Of a stretch of 7,802 nucleotides of DNA, positions 1 through 4,622 are shown piece by piece. The stretch's first letter is position 1, and each line of letters starts with the position of its first letter. The notes beneath the pieces were generated by a model. That model searched no databases. It saw only the letters and a list, made by a program, of their open reading frames with translations, and was not told the origin of the DNA. The position numbers were made by a program, and so were the translations under genes. The DNA is from an uncultured Bacilli bacterium (GTDB lineage Bacteria; Bacillota_I; Bacilli_A; RF39; UBA660): the NCBI GenBank assembly GCA_944363895.1, contig CALVVP010000088.1:1-7802 (forward strand). The letters are read 5' to 3'.

Positions 1-797
1 AAGCCACTAATGGTTCTATAGATGAAGCTATCAACTGGTTACGTGAAAAAGGAATTAGTAAAGCAGCTAAAAAAGCAGATCGTATTGCTGCTGAAGGATT
101 AGCCGCTACACTTATAGATGGTAACAACGCAGTTATTGTTGAAGTTAATTCAGAAACTGACTTTGTTGCTAAAAATGAAGAATTTAAAGATTTGGTTAAT
201 ACTATTTTAAATGCTATTATTACTAACGATGTTAAAACTAATGAAGATGTTTTAAAATTAGATGTTAATGGTGAAACTATTGAACAAATTATCATTAACA
301 AAACATCTAAAATTGGTGAAAAATTATCATTTAGAAGATTTGAAAAATTAACTAAAACTGACAATCAAGTTTTTGGTTCATATCTACATATGGGAGGTAA
401 AATTGCTGTATTAGTTACTTTATCTAATACTACTGAAGAAGTTGCTAAAGATGTTGCTATGCATGCTGCAGCAATGCGTCCTAGTGTCGTAAGAAGAGAC
501 CAATTATCTAAAGAAGAAGTAGAAAAAGAAAGAGAAATCCTAAAAGAACAAGCTATGAACGAAGGTAAACCTGCTGATATAGCTGAAAAAATGGTTGAAG
601 GTAGATTATTAAAATTCTATCAAGAATCATGCTTAGAAGAACAAGCTTTCGTTAAAGACGATAGTATCAATGTTTTAACTTATGTTAAAAATAATGGTGG
701 AACAATTGATAATATGGTTAGATTCGAAGTAGGCGAAGGTATGGCTAAAAGAGAAGAAAACTTTGCTGAAGAAGTCGCTAAACAAATGGGTGAGTAA
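1..797 (+). CDS. tsf: Elongation factor Ts, 3' part (start outside window)
   Basis: EF-Ts is the cytosolic guanine-nucleotide exchange factor that reloads EF-Tu with GTP during translation. The reading frame is open from base 3 (first two bases are the end of a codon) and gives 264 residues; Firmicute EF-Ts is about 290, so roughly the first 25-30 residues (start of the UBA-like domain) lie upstream. Seen directly: the family segment LREKGISKAAKKADRIAAEG near the fragment's start, the hallmark TDFVAKN about 50 residues in, then the dimerisation/core region with HAAAMRP and the C-terminal VRFEVGEG. The internal ATG at 192 is not the start, because recognisable EF-Ts sequence continues upstream of it. 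The gene usually follows rpsB and often precedes pyrH; here no pyrH follows, and a terminator sits on the stop codon. Codons are cleaner and less AT-extreme than in the neighbouring DUF3800 gene, as expected of a highly expressed gene. Confidence 0.97.
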   Translation, partial: ATNGSIDEAINWLREKGISKAAKKADRIAAEGLAATLIDGNNAVIVEVNSETDFVAKNEEFKDLVNTILNAIITNDVKTNEDVLKLDVNGETIEQIIINKTSKIGEKLSFRRFEKLTKTDNQVFGSYLHMGGKIAVLVTLSNTTEEVAKDVAMHAAAMRPSVVRRDQLSKEEVEKEREILKEQAMNEGKPADIAEKMVEGRLLKFYQESCLEEQAFVKDDSINVLTYVKNNGGTIDNMVRFEVGEGMAKREENFAEEVAKQMGE

Positions 798-809
798 TCA
801 CTCATTTTT
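789..809 (+). terminator. Short intrinsic terminator of tsf
   Basis: TGAGT (791-795) pairs with ACTCA (800-804) around a 4-nt loop, extendable by G-U pairs at 789-790, and is followed by TTTTT. The stem includes the tsf stop codon. It is short, so efficiency is uncertain. Confidence 0.6.
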
Positions 810-821
810 GTATGACTGAAT

Positions 822-852
822 AAAAAAACTTAACAAAATATTATTAGTTAAG
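822..852 (-). terminator. Candidate intrinsic terminator, minus strand
   Basis: Read on the minus strand, CTTAAC (852-847) pairs with GTTAAG (834-829) across a 12-nt loop, followed by seven U (828-822). The stem is weak (two G-C pairs) but the U-run is good. It is the first plausible stop for leftward transcription after the DUF3800 gene, about 205 nt past its stop codon. Confidence 0.4.
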
Positions 853-870
853 CATTTGGTAGTTTTTCAA

Positions 871-902
871 TTTTTGTAAAAATTTGTATAATTTTACAAA
901 AA
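871..902. repeat. 11-bp perfect inverted repeat upstream of the small-RNA promoter
   Basis: TTTTTGTAAAA (871-881) and TTTTACAAAAA (892-902) are perfect complements separated by 10 nt. It ends 17 nt upstream of the -35 box of the small-RNA promoter. It could be a regulator site, an UP-like AT-rich element, or a weak hairpin in the 3' end of leftward transcripts. No U-run consistent with a strong terminator follows on either strand. Confidence 0.5.
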
Positions 903-925
903 TTTACATATATTATATTTGACAA
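902..925 (+). repeat. Left copy of direct repeat flanking the DUF3800/RNA module
   Basis: ATTTACATA (902-910) then, after a short AT stretch, ATATTTGACAA (915-925). The same two blocks, in the same order and orientation but 3 nt closer together, recur at 1934-1954. This copy contains the -35 box (TTGACA) of the small-RNA promoter. Confidence 0.5.
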
Positions 926-947
926 GTAATATTATTTGTGATATATT
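919..947 (+). promoter_or_regulatory. Strong sigma-A-type promoter of the small RNA
   Basis: A perfect -35 box TTGACA (919-924), 17-bp spacer, and -10 box TATATT (942-947) preceded by TGA, making an extended -10. Predicted transcription start is near A954. There is no protein-coding gene on this strand before 3828, so the promoter serves the non-coding transcript. Confidence 0.75.
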
Positions 948-953
948 ATTTGT

Positions 954-1055
954 ACCGGAAGCAAACTGCTTTGTCAGGTCTATAACTGATGCATGATTTT
1001 TAATTTAGTGCTAAGCACCATCTCAGTTAGGAATTAGGAACGCAAGTTCCTTTTT
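954..1055 (+). ncRNA. Structured small RNA, about 100 nt, paired with a DUF3800 gene
   Basis: An independent transcription unit with a consensus promoter just upstream, a strong intrinsic terminator at the end, and no open reading frame or ribosome site. Visible structure: hairpin 1, AAGCA (959-963) with TGCTT (967-971) and a 3-nt loop; a long-range stem TAACTGA (983-989) with TCAGTTA (1023-1029), extendable by TG:CA (990-991 with 1019-1020) after a 2-nt bulge; inside it hairpin GTGC (1008-1011) with GCAC (1015-1018); last, the terminator hairpin. TTAGGAA occurs twice in tandem (1027-1033, 1034-1040), so the first copy could compete for the terminator arm. It does not match 6S RNA, SRP RNA, tmRNA, RNase P or riboswitches that I can recognise. 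Candidate structured RNAs named DUF3800-I and following have been described near DUF3800 genes, so membership in that group is the leading hypothesis. I cannot assign a class from the sequence alone. Confidence 0.7.
1036..1055 (+). terminator. Intrinsic terminator of the small RNA (GCAA tetraloop)
   Basis: AGGAAC (1036-1041), a GCAA tetraloop of the stable GNRA type (1042-1045), GTTCCT (1046-1051), then a U-run to 1055. It ends one base before the stop codon of the convergent DUF3800 gene (1057). Read on the minus strand it has no U-run, so it terminates only the plus-strand RNA. Confidence 0.85.
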
Positions 1056-1056
1056 C

Positions 1057-1791
1057 TTATGGTAAAAATAATTTGACTTCTATAAAACTTATTGTTGCTG
1101 TTATATCAGTTCCTTTAGTTAAATATAATTCATATTTTTTATGTAGATAATGTGATATAATATCAGCACTTTGAATACCGAAATTATATTTTGAATTATA
1201 ATTTTTTACTTTTATATTAAGTCCATTTTCTAAAATAGGTTTATGAATTATAGAATAATCATAATTAATAATGCCATTTACCAATTCTTCATAAATGCTG
1301 TCTTTTAAATTATAATATCCATTACTTTTAGTTTTAGCGTCATCAATTTTAATATTAAGATATACTGGTTTAGTTATATCAATTTTTTGATTATTTATGG
1401 CATATAATATTATTTCTTTAATGACTCTTTTTTGGGCATAATCTGTATATCTGCCACGAGCAGATTTATCTTGCATAATTGAATCATAAATTTTTTTATT
1501 GTTAATAAACACTCCATAGTTATATTCTTTTTTTATTAAATTAAATAGTCGTCTACTATCTTTAGCTTTTATTTTAGTTGTACCTTTTATCTCAATACAA
1601 TTATTATTGCAATTATTTTTATTTTGATTGCAATATTTGCATTTAATACTATTAATAACACTTTTATATTTATTGATATAATTTATATAATCTTTGTTTG
1701 AAAAAAAGAATAATTCACCGAATATGCATGAATTTTCATTAGAATTTAATTTGCCTGAATCATCCATTAATATAAATATTTCATTTTTCAT
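1057..1791 (-). CDS. DUF3800 protein, predicted RNase H-fold nuclease
   Basis: A predicted metal-dependent nuclease-like protein of 244 residues. Family features seen: N-terminal MDDSG with D10/D11, EIKGT at 67-71, IDDAK with D150/D151, and QSADIISHYLHKKYE (208-222) with D210. These acidic positions match the spaced catalytic residues expected of an RNase H-like core; nuclease activity is inference. Between the first two motifs lies an unusual CxxC-x6-CxxxC cluster (C51, C54, C61, C65) that could bind zinc. The start chosen is the ATG at 1791, because GGGGGT lies just upstream of it; an in-frame ATG at 1812 would add seven residues and put that site inside the coding region. The gene has its own promoter and a leader of about 130 nt. 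It is very rich in Asn, Lys and Ile and more AT-extreme than tsf, which suggests acquisition. It converges on the small RNA; DUF3800 genes commonly sit in defence or mobile contexts and near structured RNAs. Confidence 0.8.
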   Translation of the reverse strand: MKNEIFILMDDSGKLNSNENSCIFGELFFFSNKDYINYINKYKSVINSIKCKYCNQNKNNCNNNCIEIKGTTKIKAKDSRRLFNLIKKEYNYGVFINNKKIYDSIMQDKSARGRYTDYAQKRVIKEIILYAINNQKIDITKPVYLNIKIDDAKTKSNGYYNLKDSIYEELVNGIINYDYSIIHKPILENGLNIKVKNYNSKYNFGIQSADIISHYLHKKYELYLTKGTDITATISFIEVKLFLP

Positions 1792-1901
1792 TGCTTTACC
1801 CCCATCTAACATCTATTTTAAAATATTTTATTAGCAAGTTTTAATTCAATATTTTTTGTTTCTAAGTAAGTTTTAAAAAATTATAAAATCGTTATTATTG
1901 G

Positions 1902-1914
1902 TTTTAGCCTAAAA
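1902..1914. promoter_or_regulatory. Dyad TTTTAG-N-CTAAAA at the DUF3800 transcription start
   Basis: TTTTAG (1902-1907), one central base, CTAAAA (1909-1914): a perfect 6-bp dyad at about +5 to +18 of the predicted DUF3800 transcript. With a one-base centre it cannot form an RNA hairpin, so if functional it would be a protein-binding operator. It may be chance in AT-rich DNA. Confidence 0.3.
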
Positions 1915-1925
1915 ACTATAAATAG

Positions 1926-1954
1926 ATTATATCATTTACATAAATATTTGACAA
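1926..1954 (-). promoter_or_regulatory. Promoter of the DUF3800 gene
   Basis: On the minus strand, -35 TTGTCA (1954-1949), 17-bp spacer, perfect -10 TATAAT (1931-1926). Predicted start is near 1919, which leaves a leader of about 128 nt before the ATG at 1791. The -35 box and spacer coincide with the right copy of the flanking direct repeat. Confidence 0.75.
1934..1954 (+). repeat. Right copy of direct repeat flanking the DUF3800/RNA module
   Basis: ATTTACATA (1934-1942) followed by ATATTTGACAA (1944-1954), repeating the blocks at 902-910 and 915-925 in direct orientation. Read on the other strand, the TGACAA end is the -35 box of the DUF3800 promoter. Confidence 0.5.
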
Positions 1955-1975
1955 CAAATTATATGTATGAAATTT

Positions 1976-2017
1976 AAAATAAAAGAAATCAAAGCTTTTT
2001 TAACTTTAATTTCTTTT
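1976..2017 (-). terminator. Probable terminator of the yigZ-dacA operon
   Basis: AAAAGAAAT (1981-1989) pairs with ATTTCTTTT (2009-2017), and AAAG (1991-1994) with CTTT (2004-2007) inside it across one mismatch, with a 9-nt loop. On the minus strand the hairpin covers the end of dacA including the stop codon and runs into a broken U-rich tail. The stem is almost all A-T, so its strength is doubtful. Confidence 0.4.
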
Positions 2018-3182
2018 TTAATCTAATGATTAATATTAAAATTATTATTATTAATACAATTAAAATATTATCGGTAAGAAAACTAATAATTGAAAAAGTT
2101 AAGCTACCACTATAAATAACAGGAATTGTCTCAATAATTTCATCATTTAAAAAAATATCGATGGTTCCAATTTCACCTTTTTTAGTAAAATAATCTAATT
2201 TTTCTAAACCATTATAACGGTATTCAAAATCATCTTTATCAATGCTTTTTTCTAAATATTTAGAAATAGTTTCCGTTGCTTTTATTTCCAATTGCTGTTC
2301 TTTACTATTTTTAGTTTCTAAAGTTACAATTGTATCGTTTGGGGTGACAATATCTAAATAATGATAATTAGAAGTATAATAATCGTATAGCATTAAAGCA
2401 TCCATAATATGAAGGGGTTGGTCACTTTCACCATCAGCTTCCGTTGTTATCAGTAAATATTCAACACCGTCATAATTGGCAATACTAGATAAGCAGTATC
2501 CAGCTTTAGTTGTAAAACCAGTTTTAGAACCATAAATATAGTTATTAGTTAAGTCATAACGATTTAAATAATTAGAAAAGACACTTCTAAATGTTAAAGA
2601 ACCATCACTAGTGGTATAACTATTAGCTGTATATATTTCCTTAAATAAAGGATTTTGTAAAGCGTATTTAAGAATAATACTAATCTCTTTAACTGTGGAA
2701 TAATGATTATCAGTATCAAGACCCGATGTATTAGCAAAATGCGTATTAGTTAATCCTAAAGATATAGCTTTATCATTCATTAATTTAACAAAATTATCTT
2801 CATTGCCTGCTATATAATAAGCTAAAGTTTTAGTTGCATCAGCTCCTGAGGGAAGTAAAACGCCATATAATAAATCTAAGTAAGTAACTCTTTGGCCAAC
2901 TCTAAAACCGGCTACTGAAGCATTGGCTTCAATTAAACCGTCCAATGCTTCATAAGGAACTTCGACATATTCATTAACATCTTCAATATTTTCAATGGCA
3001 ACAATCGTAGTCATTATTTTAGTTAAACTAGCAATATAAGTTCTTTCATCAGCATTTTTTTCAAAAATAATACTATCATCGTTCATATTATATAAAATTG
3101 CATGATTAGAATTTATTTCTAAGGCTTTAATGTTAAGAGGAATAAAAATGACTAAAAAAGCTAAATATTTAAAATATTTCAT
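1989..3182 (-). CDS. dacA: D-alanyl-D-alanine carboxypeptidase (PBP5-like, peptidase S11)
   Basis: A wall enzyme that removes the terminal D-Ala from peptidoglycan pentapeptides at the outer membrane face. The 397 residues are of normal family length. Order seen: signal sequence (about 1-20, ending NIKA-LE); S11 catalytic domain with SLTK (serine nucleophile S52, lysine K55), a second motif SGAD at 112-115, and KTG at 220-222 within YGSKTGFTTKAGYC; a C-terminal beta-rich region (about 275-355); then a hydrophobic segment (about 363-386) followed by a lysine-rich cytosolic tail, replacing the usual amphipathic anchor. The second motif has Ala where SxN normally has Asn. A GGAGG ribosome site overlapping the TAG of yigZ fixes the start and makes yigZ-dacA an operon with a 9-nt gap. 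TGA is the stop, which supports the standard genetic code. The gene's presence argues that the organism has a peptidoglycan wall. Confidence 0.93.
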   Translation of the reverse strand: MKYFKYLAFLVIFIPLNIKALEINSNHAILYNMNDDSIIFEKNADERTYIASLTKIMTTIVAIENIEDVNEYVEVPYEALDGLIEANASVAGFRVGQRVTYLDLLYGVLLPSGADATKTLAYYIAGNEDNFVKLMNDKAISLGLTNTHFANTSGLDTDNHYSTVKEISIILKYALQNPLFKEIYTANSYTTSDGSLTFRSVFSNYLNRYDLTNNYIYGSKTGFTTKAGYCLSSIANYDGVEYLLITTEADGESDQPLHIMDALMLYDYYTSNYHYLDIVTPNDTIVTLETKNSKEQQLEIKATETISKYLEKSIDKDDFEYRYNGLEKLDYFTKKGEIGTIDIFLNDEIIETIPVIYSGSLTFSIISFLTDNILIVLIIIILILIIRLKKKLKLKKL

Positions 3183-3191
3183 GAAATCCTC

Positions 3192-3761
3192 CTACATATA
3201 AATTTCATCAATAATTTTTATTTTACTAATTTGTTTTAATTTATCTTTTATTTTATTAAAATTATCGATAGTAATATTAATATCGTAAATTGGGGTTTCA
3301 AAAAAATCTTTATTAATAATAATACTTTCATTTAATAAATAATCAATTTCTTTAATTTTAGAATAATCAAAAGCAATTCTAATCAAAAATCCTTTTTGTA
3401 ATTCTTTAATTCTCAACCCATTTTTAGCCGCATTACTATAAGCTCTAACTAAGCCACCAGCTCCTAATTTAATACCACCAAAATATCTAATGACAACACA
3501 TAAAACATGATCCAAATTTTCTTTTTTTAAGATGTTTAAAATTGGCAGACCAGCGGTACCAGATGGTTCACCATCATCGCTTGCTTTAATATTATTATCC
3601 ACAATATAAGCATAACAATAGTGAGTGGCATCTTTATATTCTAATTTTACTTTTCTTAATTTTTCATTGACATCAATTAGACTATCAATGTGAAAATAAA
3701 TGGTAATAAATCGTGATTTATTAACAATAAGTTCGTTTTTACTATCGCTAACTGTTTTCAT
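3192..3761 (-). CDS. yigZ: YigZ/YvyE-family protein (UPF0029, IMPACT family)
   Basis: A conserved cytosolic protein of the IMPACT family. Eukaryotic relatives regulate the kinase GCN2; the bacterial role is unsettled, with nucleic-acid or ribosome binding proposed. The 189 residues hold the N-terminal UPF0029 domain with ATHYCYAY (45-52), SDDGEPSGTAGLPIL (61-75) and RYFGGIKLGAGGLVRAYS (92-109), then the DUF1949-type C-terminal domain (about 125-189). The start used is ATG 3761: GGTGAG lies 4 nt upstream and the predicted transcript begins near 3771. An in-frame TTG at 3773, giving four more residues, lies upstream of that start. It is first gene of an operon with dacA, whose ribosome site overlaps this stop codon. 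Despite the operon I see no evidence for a role in wall synthesis. Confidence 0.9.
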   Translation of the reverse strand: MKTVSDSKNELIVNKSRFITIYFHIDSLIDVNEKLRKVKLEYKDATHYCYAYIVDNNIKASDDGEPSGTAGLPILNILKKENLDHVLCVVIRYFGGIKLGAGGLVRAYSNAAKNGLRIKELQKGFLIRIAFDYSKIKEIDYLLNESIIINKDFFETPIYDINITIDNFNKIKDKLKQISKIKIIDEIYM

Positions 3762-3777
3762 AAATCTCACCAATTTA

Positions 3778-3806
3778 ATTATAACTTATTATTTAAAATA
3801 AGTCTA
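3778..3806 (-). promoter_or_regulatory. Promoter of yigZ-dacA
   Basis: On the minus strand, -35 TAGACT (3806-3801, 4 of 6), 17-bp spacer, perfect -10 TATAAT (3783-3778). The predicted start near 3771 gives a leader of about 10 nt that holds just the GGTGAG ribosome site. Confidence 0.65.
3784..3803. promoter_or_regulatory. Dyad between divergent promoters (candidate shared operator)
   Basis: ACTTATT (3784-3790) and AATAAGT (3797-3803) are perfect complements around a 6-bp centre. The dyad covers the spacer of the yigZ promoter and the weak -35 region of the radical SAM promoter, so a bound protein would touch both. No regulator is identified. Confidence 0.4.
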
Positions 3807-3820
3807 GTTTGTGATAAAAT
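3792..3820 (+). promoter_or_regulatory. Extended -10 promoter of radical SAM-uvrC, probably leaderless
   Basis: TGA followed by -10 TAAAAT (3815-3820) forms an extended -10; the -35 position at 17-bp spacing (3792-3797, TTTAAA) is weak. Predicted start is about 3827, next to the ATG at 3828. No Shine-Dalgarno sequence precedes that ATG, consistent with a leaderless mRNA. Confidence 0.55.
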
Positions 3821-3827
3821 AAATGGT

Positions 3828-4622
3828 ATGAAAAAGTTTAAAAAAATCTATATTGAAATAACTAATATTTGTAATTTAAATTGTTCATTTTGTTCAAAAG
3901 ATAATAAAGAAAAACGCGAAATGACTTTAATAGAATTTGAACACATTTTAAAACAAATTGATAATTATACTGATTATTTATATTTACATGTTAAAGGAGA
4001 ACCATTATTACATTCTGAAATAGAAGAGATAATTAATTTATGTAAAAAGTATCATAAATATATCAATATCACAACTAATGGAACTTTATTAAAACAAAAA
4101 TTAAATATTTTAGAAAATGTTCGCCAAATTAATATTTCTTTACATAGTTTAATCGACAAAAATAAATTAATTGATATTTTAAAATGTGGTGATTATTTAA
4201 GTGAAAAAAATGTCCAAGTAGTTTATCGTTTTTGGACAAATAACAATCATGATTTAATTAAAAATATTTTAGATTATTATAATTATAAAGATGAATTATC
4301 TAATAATATGAAATTAAAAGATAATCTTTATTTAAATAAATCATTTGAATTTGTTTGGCCAAGTTTAAATAATCCTTTTATAAGTAATATTGGCTATTGC
4401 CAAGGTATGAATAGTCATATTGGTATTTTAGTTGATGGAACAATTATTCCTTGCTGTTTGGATAGTAGTGGCATTATAAATTTAGGTAACATTTATGAAG
4501 AAGATTTAAAAGATATTTTAAATAAAGAAAAAACAAAACAAATTATTAATGGCTTTAAAAATAATAAATTAGTTGAAGAATTATGTCAAAAATGTGATTT
4601 TAGAAAGAAGGTGTTTAAATGA
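3828..4622 (+). CDS. Radical SAM/SPASM-type protein, substrate unknown
   Basis: A radical S-adenosylmethionine enzyme of 264 residues. The [4Fe-4S] cluster motif CNLNCSFC gives C15, C19 and C22 (CxxxCxxC). HVKGEPLLH (54-62) resembles the GGEP S-adenosylmethionine-contact motif, and ITTNGT (81-86) follows the usual next strand. The C-terminal part has C191, the pair C209-C210 in VDGTIIPCC, GNIYEEDL (220-227) and C253/C256, the pattern of a SPASM-type auxiliary-cluster domain. Such proteins modify peptides, proteins or small molecules; nothing visible names the substrate, and no precursor peptide is adjacent. The stop TGA overlaps the uvrC ATG by 4 nt (ATGA), so the two are translationally coupled. 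No ribosome site precedes this start; see the promoter entry for the leaderless reading. The family assignment is firm, function unknown. Confidence 0.88.
   Translation: MKKFKKIYIEITNICNLNCSFCSKDNKEKREMTLIEFEHILKQIDNYTDYLYLHVKGEPLLHSEIEEIINLCKKYHKYINITTNGTLLKQKLNILENVRQINISLHSLIDKNKLIDILKCGDYLSEKNVQVVYRFWTNNNHDLIKNILDYYNYKDELSNNMKLKDNLYLNKSFEFVWPSLNNPFISNIGYCQGMNSHIGILVDGTIIPCCLDSSGIINLGNIYEEDLKDILNKEKTKQIINGFKNNKLVEELCQKCDFRKKVFK

Noticed and set aside
192..797. tsf starting at the ATG at 192
   Set aside because: Recognisable EF-Ts sequence, including TDFVAKN, continues in frame upstream to the window edge.
954..1055. Small RNA as a cis riboswitch or T-box
   Set aside because: No gene follows on the same strand before 3828, and no T-box or familiar riboswitch core was recognised.
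1792..1812. Upstream ATG of the DUF3800 gene (seven extra residues)
   Set aside because: The GGGGGT ribosome site lies within this stretch and is correctly spaced for the ATG at 1791.
1834..1842. 7-nt complementarity between the small RNA (GCAAGTT, 1042-1048) and the DUF3800 leader
   Set aside because: About one such match is expected by chance between sequences of these lengths, and the RNA side is locked in the terminator hairpin.
3762..3773. TTG start for yigZ
   Set aside because: It lies before the predicted transcription start and in front of the GGTGAG site; the ATG at 3761 fits both.
1989..4622. Mycoplasma-type code with TGA as tryptophan
   Set aside because: TGA ends dacA and the radical SAM gene at natural protein ends, the latter in an ATGA overlap, and visible Trp codons are TGG.
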